A DNA stretch of 64,000 bases, taken from Rhodoferax sp. OV413. Lineage in GTDB: Bacteria; Pseudomonadota; Gammaproteobacteria; Burkholderiales; Burkholderiaceae_C. A program made the translations under genes and the position numbers. The notes below the pieces were generated by a model that was not told the origin of the DNA, searched no databases, and saw only the letters and a program-made list of their open reading frames with translations. Numbering within the stretch: position 1 is the stretch's first letter; every line of letters starts with the position of its first letter. Of the stretch, positions 44,451-53,432 are shown in pieces. The stretch is taken from positions 1,462,386-1,526,385 of the forward strand of contig NZ_FNJA01000001.1 of assembly GCF_900104385.1 (NCBI RefSeq), read 5' to 3'.

Positions 44451-45908
44451 TCAGGGTTTTGTGGTTTGCGCGACCACGCTGCCCGCATCCCAGCCGCCAC
44501 CCAGTGCCTTGTACAAGCTCACCACGGCGTTCAGCTGGCTGCGCTGGGTGTCGATCAGGCCGGACTCGGCCTGCGCCAGGTCGCGCTGGGCGTTCAGCAC
44601 TTCCAGGTAGCTGGAATAGCCGTTCTTGTAGCGCAGGTCGGCCAGACGCAGGGTGCTGCGCAGGGCTTCGATCCGCTTAGCCGTGGTGGCGGTGATCTCG
44701 CGGCCGGCGGCCACGTTGTTCAGCGCGTCATGCACATCGCGGAAGGCGTTTTGCACCGTCTGCGTGTACTGGGCCACTGCCTGCTGCTGGCGCGCGTTGG
44801 CGGCGGCCACCACGGCGTCGATGGCGCCGGCACGGAAGATCGGCTGGGTGAGATTACCCACCAGGTTCCAGAACAGGGAGGCCGGGTCGAACAGGTCCGA
44901 CAGGTCTTTGGACTGGTAACCCACCCCGGCCGTCAGGCTGAGCTTGGGGAAGTAGGCGGCGCGGGCCTGGCCGATGTCGGCATTCGCCGCAATCAGGTTT
45001 TGCTCGGCGCTCACCACGTCGGGCCGGCGGGCCAGCACATCCGAGGGCAGATCCGCAGGAATCGCCTGGGCCGTGTACAGCGCGCCCAGGTCGGCACCGC
45101 GGGCCAGCACCGGGTTCATGATGTCGCTGGGCTTGCGGCCCAACAGCACGGCCAGCGCCGACTCGGCATTGGCGCGGCTCTGCCGGGTTTGCTGCAGCGT
45201 GGCCTGGATGCCAGCGGCTTCGGATTCGGCCTGGCGCAGGTCCAGCTCGCCGATCACGCCACCCTGGAAGCGGCGGTTTTGCAGGCGCAGGTTTTCGGTG
45301 CGGGTGGCCATGGTTTGCTCGCCCAGCACCAGCTGTGCATCGAGTGCGCGCAGAGCAAAGTAGCTCTGCGCCACGTTCGCATACAGCGTGGTCAGCACCG
45401 TGCCGCGGCTGGCGGCCTGGCCGAGCAAGCGGGCCTTGGCAGCTTCGTCGGCGCGCGCGTACTTGCCCCAGAAGTCGATCTCGTAGCTGGCGCTCAGGCC
45501 CAGCTGACGGTCGTTCGAATAGGGGTTGGCGCCCGGGGTAAACGAAGCCGAATTCTCACTGCCCTTGCGGCGCGTAGCGCTGGCATTCAAATCCACTGTG
45601 GGGTAGAAGTTGGACGCATTCTGGTCCAGCGTGGCGCGGGCTTCGGCAATGCGGGCGGTGGCCAGGGCCAGGTCCTGGCTGTTGCTCGCGGCTTCCTGCA
45701 GCAAGGCGTCCAGCACCGGGTCGTTGAAGCCCTTCCACCAGGCCAGCCAGTCCACATTGGTGGCCGTGCCGGTGCTCGTCAAGCTGGTTGGCAGGTCCAG
45801 CGCCGGACGCTGGTAATTAGGACCAACAGGGGCTATACCGCAGGCACTAACTGCGCAAGCAGCTACCAAAGTAATAGCAAATGACCGGATTGTGCGCTTA
45901 CAGACCAT
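44451..45908 (-). CDS. RND efflux outer-membrane channel (NodT/OprM family lipoprotein)
   Basis: 485 residues. The signal peptide ends with lipobox VSAC (Cys23), then PVGPNYQRPAL, the classical OprM start. Two TolC-like repeats with long helices follow. ATG 45908 is chosen because GAAGGAG lies six bases upstream; an earlier in-frame start (45926) would deepen the overlap with the pump gene. The part encoding residues 10-25, the whole hydrophobic core and lipobox, is a copy of the 45-bp repeat. It completes a tripartite efflux pump with the two upstream genes. Confidence 0.93.
   Translation of the reverse strand: MVCKRTIRSFAITLVAACAVSACGIAPVGPNYQRPALDLPTSLTSTGTATNVDWLAWWKGFNDPVLDALLQEAASNSQDLALATARIAEARATLDQNASNFYPTVDLNASATRRKGSENSASFTPGANPYSNDRQLGLSASYEIDFWGKYARADEAAKARLLGQAASRGTVLTTLYANVAQSYFALRALDAQLVLGEQTMATRTENLRLQNRRFQGGVIGELDLRQAESEAAGIQATLQQTRQSRANAESALAVLLGRKPSDIMNPVLARGADLGALYTAQAIPADLPSDVLARRPDVVSAEQNLIAANADIGQARAAYFPKLSLTAGVGYQSKDLSDLFDPASLFWNLVGNLTQPIFRAGAIDAVVAAANARQQQAVAQYTQTVQNAFRDVHDALNNVAAGREITATTAKRIEALRSTLRLADLRYKNGYSSYLEVLNAQRDLAQAESGLIDTQRSQLNAVVSLYKALGGGWDAGSVVAQTTKP
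45836..45880 (-). repeat. 45-bp interspersed repeat, copy 3 (inside signal peptide codons)
   Basis: On the minus strand it reads TTGCTAT, 7 bases, GTAGCTGCTTGCGC, 10 bases, TGCGGTA. It agrees with copy 2 at 26 of the first 29 bases. It encodes residues 10-25 of the efflux channel. Confidence 0.8.
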
Positions 45909-48900
45909 GTTGCGCTCCTTCGCCATGGGCGGGTTTGTTCAAACTCTTGAAGTCGTCCGGCGTGCTGCGGAAGTGCCAATCGTTGACCAATTTAAAGAAC
46001 AGCGGCACCAAAAACACCGCCAGGAAAGTAGCTGCCAGCATGCCGCCCAGCACACCGGTACCGATGGACTGGCGCGCTGCCGCACCCGCACCGCTGGAGA
46101 AAGCCAGTGGCACCACCCCCAAGATGAAGGCCAGCGAAGTCATCAGAATCGGCCGGAACCGCAGGCGGGCCGCTTCCAGCGCGGCGGCGACGGGCGACAG
46201 CCCCTCGTGCACCTTCATCATGGCGAACTCGACAATCAGAATTGCGTTCTTGGCCGACAAGCCCAGCAGCGTGACCAGACCGATCTGGAAGTACACGTCG
46301 TTCACGTAGTTGCGCAGATACACCGCCACCAGGGCGCCGAAGATGCCGAACGGCAGGGCCAGCAGCACCGAGAACGGCAGCGACCACTTTTCATACTGCG
46401 CGGCCAGGATCAGGAAAATCATTACAAAACCAGCCACCAACGCCAGCGAGCTGGAGCCGCTGCTGCGCTTCTGCTGGAACGCGGTACCGCCCCAGTCGAA
46501 GCCCACATCGCTCGGCAACACCTTGTTGGCTGCGCGTTCCATGGCGGCAATCGCCTGGCCCGAGCTGTAGCCGGGCTTGGGGTCGCCCAGGATCTGGATC
46601 GACGGCAACGCGTTGAAATGCTGCACCGAGTCCGGGCCGGCGACAAACTTCACGTCAGCGACCGAGCGGATCTGGATCATCTGACCGGTCTTGGAGCGCA
46701 CATAGAGCGCGCCGATGTCGTCCGGCTTGGAGCGGAACTGGCCTTCGGCCTGCATCAGCACCTGGTAGATACGGCCGCTCTTGTTGAAGTCGTTCACGTA
46801 GTAGCTGCCCAAGGTGGCCGCCAAGGTGTTGTAGATGTCGGCCACGGCGATGCCCATGGAACGGGCTTTTTCGGTGTCCACACTCACGTAGAGCTGGGGC
46901 GAATTGGCCTGCCACAGGGTTTTGACGCCTTGCAGCTCAGGCTGCTTGTTGGCTTCTTCCAGCAAGGCCGGCAGCAGTTGCGCCAGGCGGCGCACGCCAC
47001 CGTCACCCTTGTTCTGCATGTAGAACTCGAAGCCGCCGGTCTGGCCCAGGCCCTGGATCGCGGGCGGACTGAACGCCAGCGGCAGGCCTTCCTTGATACC
47101 GCCCGTCTTCCTGAAGAACTCGCCCACCAGGTCTTTGGCCGACTGGTCGCGGTGTTCCCACGGCACCAGGGGGAAGAACATCGTGGCTGCCGACGACTTC
47201 AGGCCGCCGCCACCCAGGAAGTTCAGGCCCACCAGGCTGAAGGTGGTGTCGATGTTTTTGTTCGAACCGACGGCAGCTTCGATCTGTTTCACCACATCGT
47301 CGGTACGCGCCAAGGACGAGCCTTCGGGCAAGATGGCCGCGGCAATAAAGTAGCCTTGGTCTTCATCGGGCACCAGGCCGCCGGGCACGATCTTGAACAG
47401 CACGCCCGTCAGCGCACCCATGCAGACAAACAGCAGCAAGCCCAGCACGCCGCGCTTCAGGAAGAAGGCCACGCCCTTGGTGTAGCGGTGCGTCAGCTTC
47501 TCGAAGCTGCGGTTGAACCAGCTGAAGAACTTGTTCTTGCGTTCGGCACCCGGCTTGAGCAACACCGCGCACAGCGCCGGCGTCAAGGTCAACGCGACCA
47601 CACCGGACAGACACACGGCAATGGTGATGGTCACCGAGAACTGTCGGTACAGCTCGCCCGCCAGGCCGCCCAGGAAGGCCACCGGAATAAAGGCTGCGCA
47701 CAGCACCAGCACAATGGCGATCACCGGGCCGGTCACTTCGCGCATGGCTTCGATCGCGGCTTCGCGTGGGCTCATGCCCTCTTCGTGCATCAGGCGCTCC
47801 ACGTTTTCCAGCACCACAATCGCATCGTCCACTACGATACCAATGGCCAGCACCATGCCGAACAAGGTCAGCGTGTTGATGCTGTAGCCCAGCAGATGCA
47901 GGCCGGCCATGGTGCCGATCAGCGACACCGGCACCGCCAGCGTCGGGATGATGGTGGCGCGCCAGCTTTGCAGGAACAAATACACCACGATGAACACCAG
48001 CACCATGGCTTCCACCAGGGTCTTCAGCACTTCGCGGATCGACTCGGTCACGAAAGGCGTGGTGTCGTAGGGCGTCGAATAGGTCAGGCCTTCAGGGAAC
48101 TTGGTCTTGAGTTCGATCAAGGTCTTTTCCAGCGCTTCGCGGGTGTCCAGTGCATTCGCACCGGTCTGCAGGAAGACACCGATAGGCACGGCGGGGTGGC
48201 CGTTCACGCGGCCAAAGAAGTTGTAGTCCTTGGAGCCAAGTTCGACTCGGGCCACGTCGCGCAGGCGCACGATGGAGCCCTTGTCGCCGCTGCGGATGAC
48301 GATATTGGCAAAGTCCTCGGCTTCCAGCAGACGGCCCTTGGCGGTCACCGTCAGGGTCAGCTCTTCGGTGTTGTTCGGCGGTGCGCCGATCTTGCCGGCC
48401 GCGTACTGGGCGTTTTGCTCGGTCACGGCACTGCTGATGTCACCCACGGTGATACCCATCTGGGCCATGCGGTCCGGGCGCAGCCAGATACGCATCGCGT
48501 AGTCCTTGGCACCGAAGATCTGCACATTGGTGGTACCGGGCACGCGCTTGATCGCGTCCAGCACGTTCTGCGTCAGGTAGTTGGAGATGTACAGCGCGTC
48601 ATAGCGGTCGTCGGGCGCATAGAACGCCGCCACCGCCATGAAGCTGGACGAGCTCTTGGCCACCGTCACACCCTGGCGCTGCACTTCCTGCGGCAGCTTG
48701 TTCAGCACCTGGTTGACGCGGTTGTTCACGTTCACCGCGGCGATGTCCAGGTCGGTACCCACGTCGAAGGTGATGCTGATGGCCACCGCGCCGTCGCCGG
48801 ACGAGGTAGAGCTCATGTAGAGCATGTTTTCAACGCCGTTGATGGCCTGCTCGATAGGCGCGGCGACGGTGGTTTCCAGCACTTCGGCCGAAGCACCGGG

Positions 48901-49050
48901 GTAGACCGCGCTGACGCTGACCACCGGAGGCGAGATTTCCGGGTAACGCGAGATCGGCAGCACACGCATGGCGGCCAACCCGGCGAGCACCAGGAACAGC
49001 GATAGCACCGTCGCGAAAATCGGACGGTCAATGAAGAACTTGGAGAACAT
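45898..49050 (-). CDS. RND efflux pump inner-membrane transporter (HAE1, AcrB/MexB-like)
   Basis: 1050 residues, normal for the family. MFSKFFIDRPIFATVLSLFL opens the first membrane segment. The proton-relay aspartate pair is in GIVVDDAIVVLENVERLM; the paired repeat AKNAILIVEFAMM is in the second half. Drug/proton antiporter of the inner membrane, trimeric, docking to the adaptor and OprM-like channel. It overlaps the channel gene by 11 bases and lies 14 bases after the adaptor gene, so one operon. Many hydrophobic substrates are likely; no specificity can be read. Confidence 0.96.
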   Translation of the reverse strand: MFSKFFIDRPIFATVLSLFLVLAGLAAMRVLPISRYPEISPPVVSVSAVYPGASAEVLETTVAAPIEQAINGVENMLYMSSTSSGDGAVAISITFDVGTDLDIAAVNVNNRVNQVLNKLPQEVQRQGVTVAKSSSSFMAVAAFYAPDDRYDALYISNYLTQNVLDAIKRVPGTTNVQIFGAKDYAMRIWLRPDRMAQMGITVGDISSAVTEQNAQYAAGKIGAPPNNTEELTLTVTAKGRLLEAEDFANIVIRSGDKGSIVRLRDVARVELGSKDYNFFGRVNGHPAVPIGVFLQTGANALDTREALEKTLIELKTKFPEGLTYSTPYDTTPFVTESIREVLKTLVEAMVLVFIVVYLFLQSWRATIIPTLAVPVSLIGTMAGLHLLGYSINTLTLFGMVLAIGIVVDDAIVVLENVERLMHEEGMSPREAAIEAMREVTGPVIAIVLVLCAAFIPVAFLGGLAGELYRQFSVTITIAVCLSGVVALTLTPALCAVLLKPGAERKNKFFSWFNRSFEKLTHRYTKGVAFFLKRGVLGLLLFVCMGALTGVLFKIVPGGLVPDEDQGYFIAAAILPEGSSLARTDDVVKQIEAAVGSNKNIDTTFSLVGLNFLGGGGLKSSAATMFFPLVPWEHRDQSAKDLVGEFFRKTGGIKEGLPLAFSPPAIQGLGQTGGFEFYMQNKGDGGVRRLAQLLPALLEEANKQPELQGVKTLWQANSPQLYVSVDTEKARSMGIAVADIYNTLAATLGSYYVNDFNKSGRIYQVLMQAEGQFRSKPDDIGALYVRSKTGQMIQIRSVADVKFVAGPDSVQHFNALPSIQILGDPKPGYSSGQAIAAMERAANKVLPSDVGFDWGGTAFQQKRSSGSSSLALVAGFVMIFLILAAQYEKWSLPFSVLLALPFGIFGALVAVYLRNYVNDVYFQIGLVTLLGLSAKNAILIVEFAMMKVHEGLSPVAAALEAARLRFRPILMTSLAFILGVVPLAFSSGAGAAARQSIGTGVLGGMLAATFLAVFLVPLFFKLVNDWHFRSTPDDFKSLNKPAHGEGAQHGL

Positions 49051-49064
49051 GGGTCTGTTGCTCC

Positions 49065-50375
49065 TTATTTCGCAGCAGCAGATGCAGCACTAGCGGGCGC
49101 AGCAGGTGGTTTTTCTGCTGCGGCAGGCGCGGCAGGCGGTTTGCCATCGGCAGCCTTGGCCACATAGGGCACGGGCTTGACGGTCATACCGGGCTCGTGC
49201 GCCTTGATGAAGCCTTCGACCAGCACCCGGTCGCCGCTTTGCACGCCCTTGGTGACGATCCATTCGCCCTTGGTCCAGCCGTCCAGCTCGACCGGACGCG
49301 GTGCCAGCTTGTTGTCGGGGGTGACGAGGAACACGATCTTGCCCATGGGGCTGTCGATCACGGCACGCTGGGGCACGCTGATGGAGTTAGGCCGGCTGGC
49401 GCCGCCCAGCAGCACGCGCACGAACTGGCCGGGGCGCAGGCTGCCATCGGGATTCGGGATCTCGGCGCGGGCATCGAAGCTGCCGGTGGCCGGGTTCACC
49501 TTTTCGCTGGCGAAATTCAGCTTGCCGGTGCGCGGGTACAGGCTGCCGTCGGCCAGCTTCACATTGACGCTGAAGCCCAGGCTGCCATTGGCCGAACGCT
49601 GGCCGGGCACGGCCAGTTGGCCGGACGACACTTGCTTGGTCATGCGCAGCAAGTCGCTTTCCGAGATACTGAAGTTCACGTAGATCGGGTTGGTCTGGAC
49701 GATGGTGGTCAGCAGGCTGTCGCTGGCCGTGACCAGGCTGCCGTCCGACTTGCTGGCGGTGCCGGTGGTGCCACTGATGGGCGCGACCACCTTGGTGTAG
49801 CCCAGGTTCAGGCGGGCTTCATTGGCTTGGGCCTGGGCCTGCTTCAGCGAAGCCTCGGCCGATTCCAACGCCGACTTGCTGTCGTCGAATTCCTTCTGGC
49901 TGATGGCCTTCTCGGCAATCAGCGGCACCAGGCGGGCCTGATCGCGGCGGGCCTGGTTGACCTTGGCTTCGGCCACAGCCACCGTGGCTTCGGCCGAAGC
50001 GACCTGGGTCTGGAAGTTGGAGGGGTCGATCTGGAACAGCGGCGTGCCGGCCTTGACGGTTGCGCCTTCTTCGAACAAGCGCTTGTTCAAGATACCGGCG
50101 ACGCGGGCGCGGACTTCGGTTTCACGCGAACCGGCGGTCTGGCCCACATATTCGAGCTCCACCGAATGCGACTGGGCCTGCACCGTCACGACCGACACTT
50201 CGGGCGGCGGCATCTGGCCACCCGCAGGACCGGCCTGGGAGGCAGACTTGCCGCAGGCCACCAGGGCCAGTGGCAGGGCGGCGAACAGAAAAGGTGCCAT
50301 CCACCGCCGGCGCAACGAGCGCACATGGGGGTGATCGGTCGATGGAGCGCTGGAAGGTGCAATAGACATAGACAT
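49065..50375 (-). CDS. RND efflux periplasmic adaptor (AcrA/MexA-like lipoprotein)
   Basis: 436 residues. A signal peptide with lipobox LVACGKS, a lipoyl/biotinyl half (EVRARVAGILNKRLFEEGATV), a helical hairpin with coiled coil (residues about 130-200), then barrel domains and an Ala/Pro/Lys-rich tail of about 35 residues. It bridges pump and outer-membrane channel. ATG 50375 and 50369 are both possible. First gene of the operon; the TetR gene is divergent, 89 bases away, with an operator-like palindrome between. Confidence 0.94.
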   Translation of the reverse strand: MSMSIAPSSAPSTDHPHVRSLRRRWMAPFLFAALPLALVACGKSASQAGPAGGQMPPPEVSVVTVQAQSHSVELEYVGQTAGSRETEVRARVAGILNKRLFEEGATVKAGTPLFQIDPSNFQTQVASAEATVAVAEAKVNQARRDQARLVPLIAEKAISQKEFDDSKSALESAEASLKQAQAQANEARLNLGYTKVVAPISGTTGTASKSDGSLVTASDSLLTTIVQTNPIYVNFSISESDLLRMTKQVSSGQLAVPGQRSANGSLGFSVNVKLADGSLYPRTGKLNFASEKVNPATGSFDARAEIPNPDGSLRPGQFVRVLLGGASRPNSISVPQRAVIDSPMGKIVFLVTPDNKLAPRPVELDGWTKGEWIVTKGVQSGDRVLVEGFIKAHEPGMTVKPVPYVAKAADGKPPAAPAAAEKPPAAPASAASAAAK

Positions 50376-50404
50376 AGAAGTGTTTAAATGGTTGATGTAG
50401 TATT

Positions 50405-50422
50405 ACATACATTCATGCATGT
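50405..50422. promoter_or_regulatory. AcrR/TtgR-like operator between efflux operon and tetR
   Basis: ACATACAT, TC, ATGCATGT: an 8-2-8 inverted repeat with a single mismatch. The half-site TACATACATT is shared with the E. coli AcrR operator. It lies 30 bases from the adaptor start and 42 from the regulator start, so binding could repress both. Confidence 0.75.
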
Positions 50423-50464
50423 TTATCTCAAATTGGGTAGTAACCCTTAAGCAACCCCCATACC

Positions 50465-51103
50465 ATGGCTAGAAAAACCAAAGAAGACGCAGAGCTTACG
50501 TACGCTGCGTTACTGGACGCCGCGGAACAGGTGTTTTTTGACAAAGGTGTGGCCCAAACCACGCTGAACGATATTGCCGCTGCCGCGGGCATGACCCGTG
50601 GCGCCATTTACTGGCATTTCAAAGACAAGGCCGATGTGCTGCAGGCCTTGATCAAGCAAGCCATGTTACCCATGGAAGCCATGCTCGTCGAGTTGGACAT
50701 GTGTGCCGAGACCGATCCGCTGGGCGCCCTGCGCTATATGTGCATCCACGCGCTGACCAATCTGGCCCGGTCGACCCAGCAGCAAAGGATTTTCAGCATC
50801 ATTTTTCTGAAGTGCGAAAACGTCGGCGAAGTCGTCACGGTGATGGAAGACAAGCTGGAACGCCGCGACGAATGCATGGCGCGGGTGCGGCGCAAACTGC
50901 TCAAGGCGGTAGAAATCGGCCAGCTGCCGGCCGACACCGATGTGTTCCTGAGCCAGCAGGTATTGAACAGCTTCATGGGGGGCACCATGCGCGAATGGCT
51001 GATGGCGCCGCACTTGTTCGCGCTGGACACCGCCGCCCCGGCCATGGTCGACATGGTGCTGGCCGGACTGCGCAGCAACCCGCCGCGCCTGCCAGCCCCG
51101 TAA
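50465..51103 (+). CDS. TetR-family repressor, AcrR/TtgR type
   Basis: 212 residues. N-terminal helix-turn-helix TLNDIAAAAGMTRGAIYWHF is the TetR signature with the AcrR/TtgR spelling. The C-terminal ligand domain contains the family's typical SIIFLKCE segment. It should bind the palindrome at 50405-50422 and release it when a drug or aromatic ligand binds, thereby inducing the divergent RND operon. A classic local-repressor arrangement. Confidence 0.93.
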   Translation: MARKTKEDAELTYAALLDAAEQVFFDKGVAQTTLNDIAAAAGMTRGAIYWHFKDKADVLQALIKQAMLPMEAMLVELDMCAETDPLGALRYMCIHALTNLARSTQQQRIFSIIFLKCENVGEVVTVMEDKLERRDECMARVRRKLLKAVEIGQLPADTDVFLSQQVLNSFMGGTMREWLMAPHLFALDTAAPAMVDMVLAGLRSNPPRLPAP

Positions 51104-51139
51104 GAAGCTGCTCCACATTCCTCGGCTACAGTGCAGGCC

Positions 51140-51520
51140 ATGCAAGGCCTGCACCTCACCGCCGATCTCCACCGCTGCCGCTGCGCCTCGGCCTGGCTGC
51201 TCGACGCCACCCTGCTGGGCGTGGCCTGCCGCGACGCGGTGCAAGCTGTAGGCCTGCAGGCCGTGGGTGAACTCTTTCATACTTTTCCGGCCACAGCGCA
51301 GGGACCTGGTGGGGTCACAGCTACTATTTTGCTAGCAGAGTCACATTTGTGCGTGCACACCTGGCCTGAGCAGAGCGCGGTCACTCTAGATGTCTATGTG
51401 TGCAACTTTGGCGCCGACCACTCGGCCAAAGCCCAGGGCTTGATCGATGCGCTGATTGCACTGTTCATGCCGGCGCAGGTGCAGCGCAACGCCTTGCAGC
51501 GCGGCGCCATTCCCAGCTGA
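51140..51520 (+). CDS. S-adenosylmethionine decarboxylase-like proenzyme (SpeD/SpeH family)
   Basis: 126 residues. LLAESHLCVHTWPEQSAVTL contains the Glu-Ser-His self-cleavage site (Ser68) that generates the pyruvoyl cofactor, and VYVCNFG supplies the conserved Cys. The enzyme makes decarboxylated AdoMet, the aminopropyl donor for spermidine. This is not the usual housekeeping context; it leads a cluster containing a membrane aminopropyltransferase at 55.2 kb. ATG 51140 is used (GTG 51131 possible). Its stop overlaps the next start by one base. A decayed copy of the 45-bp repeat covers residues 52-67. Confidence 0.87.
   Translation: MQGLHLTADLHRCRCASAWLLDATLLGVACRDAVQAVGLQAVGELFHTFPATAQGPGGVTATILLAESHLCVHTWPEQSAVTLDVYVCNFGADHSAKAQGLIDALIALFMPAQVQRNALQRGAIPS
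51294..51338 (-). repeat. 45-bp repeat, copy 4 (decayed, inside the decarboxylase gene)
   Basis: Reverse strand: CTGCTAG, 7 bases, GTAGCTGTGACCCC, 10 bases, TGCGCTG. Spacing is exactly that of the consensus, but only about 60 percent of the block bases agree. Treat as possible. Confidence 0.45.
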
Positions 51521-52335
51521 TGTTCCGCCCGCAACTGAACTTTCACCAACGCATCACCGCCCTGGTGTGGATCCGCCGCGGCCTTGTTCTGCTGGTATTG
51601 CAGGTAAGCCTTGCCGGCCTGGTCAAGCATCTATGGTGGCCCGTACTGGTAGCCGTCCTGGGCGTTCTGCTGTGGAAAGCACTGCACTCCTGGGAGCTGA
51701 GTGTGCGCCGGCAGTTCATCCGCGACGCCGAGTTCCCGCACTTTCTAGTGCCGAAGATTCTGGCCGCCCACCCTGGCCTGCAAGAGCGCGACGCCGAACT
51801 GGTGTTGCGCGGGCTGCGGCAGTTCTTCATGGCACATTTGCGCAGCAACCGCAAGTTCGTCGGCATGCCCTCCAAGGTGGTCGACACCGCCTGGCATGCC
51901 TACATCCTGCACACCCAGGGCTATGCGCTGTGGTGCCAGCGGGCTTTTGGCGGCATGCTGCACCACACCCCCGCCGAAGTCATGGGCAGCAATAGCCGGC
52001 ACAACGACGGCCTGCGGCGCACCTGGTATTGGGCCTGCAAGGAAGAAAGCATCCACCCGCGCAAGCCCACCCGCCTGCCCCTGCTGTTCGCGCTGGACGC
52101 CAAGTTCGGCATCGAAGGCGGCTACCGCTACACACCCGACTGCAAAGCCGTGGGTGCACAAAGCGATGCCGGCGGCTACTGCGGCACCGACCTCAGCAGT
52201 AGCAGCAGCGGAGGCTGCGGTGGCGGTGATTCCAGCAGCTCCGACAGCAGCTCGGACAGTAGTTCCAGCAGCAGCGACAGCGGGGGTTCCGACGGCGGCG
52301 GATGCGGGGGTGGCTGCGGTGGCGGCGGGGATTAG
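51520..52335 (+). CDS. GRDP-like (glycine-rich domain) membrane-linked protein with Cys/Gly/Ser tail
   Basis: 271 residues. Two hydrophobic stretches lie near residues 15-50. The region VDTAWHAYILHTQGYALWCQ then FGGMLHHTP matches the His/Cys-rich GRDP-like fold. The last 50 residues are almost only Ser, Gly, Asp and Cys, with GGCGGG-type clusters, resembling Cys/Gly tails of some membrane-stress proteins. Function unknown. TGATG overlap with the decarboxylase gene shows co-translation. Confidence 0.72.
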   Translation: MFRPQLNFHQRITALVWIRRGLVLLVLQVSLAGLVKHLWWPVLVAVLGVLLWKALHSWELSVRRQFIRDAEFPHFLVPKILAAHPGLQERDAELVLRGLRQFFMAHLRSNRKFVGMPSKVVDTAWHAYILHTQGYALWCQRAFGGMLHHTPAEVMGSNSRHNDGLRRTWYWACKEESIHPRKPTRLPLLFALDAKFGIEGGYRYTPDCKAVGAQSDAGGYCGTDLSSSSSGGCGGGDSSSSDSSSDSSSSSSDSGGSDGGGCGGGCGGGGD

Positions 52336-52379
52336 GCCGCGGGTATCATTCTGTTTCAACCCAGCTACCGGAGCACACC

Positions 52380-53417
52380 ATGGCCTTGATGGACTTCATC
52401 CGCAAACAGTTCATTGACATCATCCAATGGACCGAAGACAGCGACGGCACGCTGGCTTGGCGCTTCCCCATGGCCGACATGGAAATCCAGAACGGCGCCG
52501 CGTTGGTGGTGCGCGCATCCCAGGTGGCCATCTTCGTCAACGAAGGCCAGGTGGCCGACGTGTTCGGCCCCGGCACCCACAAGCTGACCACCCAAACCCT
52601 GCCGGTACTCACCTACCTGAAGAACTGGGACAAGCTGTTCGAGTCGCCTTTCAAAAGCGATGTCTACTTCTTCAGCACGCGCCAGCAGATCGACCAGAAA
52701 TGGGGAACGCCCCAGCCCATCACCATCCGCGACAAGGACTTCGGCGCGGTAAGGCTGCGCGCCTTCGGCAATTACAGCTTCCGCGTAGCCGACCCCAAGC
52801 TGTTCCACACCGAAATCTCCGGCACCCGCGACAGCTATGGCGTGAACGACCTGGACGGCCAGTTGCGCGGCTTGGTGCTGCAGAACATCAGCAATGCCAT
52901 CGCCAGCAGCGGCATCCCGTTCCTGGACCTGGCCTCGAACCAGCTGGTGTTTGCGCAGGCGCTGGCCACCCAGCTGACGCCCGAGTTTGCCAAGATCGGC
53001 CTGCAACTGGACGGCATGACGGTGCAGAACGTCTCGCTGCCCGAAGAGCTGCAAAAAATCCTCGACCAGAAGATCGGCATGGGCATGGTCGGCAACGACA
53101 TGGGCAAGTTCATGCAGTACCAGACCGCGCAGGCCATCCCCAAATTCGCCGAAGGCGCGGGCACGGGTGGCGGCATTGCCGGCGATGCCATGGGCCTGGG
53201 CGCGGGCGTGGCGCTCGGCCAGGTGCTCGCGCAAAACCTGCAGGCGGGCCTGCAAGGCGGCGCGGCGCCGACAGCACCCGCAGCGCCAGCAATAGGTGTC
53301 AAACCCGAAGAAGTCATGGCCACGCTGGAAAAGCTCGGCGAGCTCAAGACCAAGGGCATCCTGACCCAGGAAGAGTTCGACGTCAAAAAGGCCGAATTGC
53401 TGAAAAAGCTGGTCTAG
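52380..53417 (+). CDS. SPFH/band-7 domain protein (virion-core YdjI-like) with C-terminal SHOCT segment
   Basis: 345 residues. An N-terminal band-7/SPFH domain (ALVVRASQVAIFVNEGQVAD and later RAFGNYSFRVADPKLF) is followed by an Ala/Gly-rich linker and a C-terminal SHOCT-like helix pair (MATLEKLGELKTKGILTQEE). Homologues form cytoplasmic ring or scaffold assemblies near the membrane and often neighbour zinc-ribbon proteins. ATG 52380, 44 bases after the GRDP-like gene. Likely structural or scaffolding role for the cluster (inference). Confidence 0.85.
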   Translation: MALMDFIRKQFIDIIQWTEDSDGTLAWRFPMADMEIQNGAALVVRASQVAIFVNEGQVADVFGPGTHKLTTQTLPVLTYLKNWDKLFESPFKSDVYFFSTRQQIDQKWGTPQPITIRDKDFGAVRLRAFGNYSFRVADPKLFHTEISGTRDSYGVNDLDGQLRGLVLQNISNAIASSGIPFLDLASNQLVFAQALATQLTPEFAKIGLQLDGMTVQNVSLPEELQKILDQKIGMGMVGNDMGKFMQYQTAQAIPKFAEGAGTGGGIAGDAMGLGAGVALGQVLAQNLQAGLQGGAAPTAPAAPAIGVKPEEVMATLEKLGELKTKGILTQEEFDVKKAELLKKLV

Positions 53418-53432
53418 CCCCACTCCCGCTTC

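Noticed and set aside
45892-49005. A plus-strand open frame of about 1037 codons opposite the RND pump gene
   Set aside because: Its product is a His/Gln/Arg-rich sequence with no family resemblance. It mirrors the codons of a clearly real AcrB-type gene, so it is a GC-rich antisense shadow.
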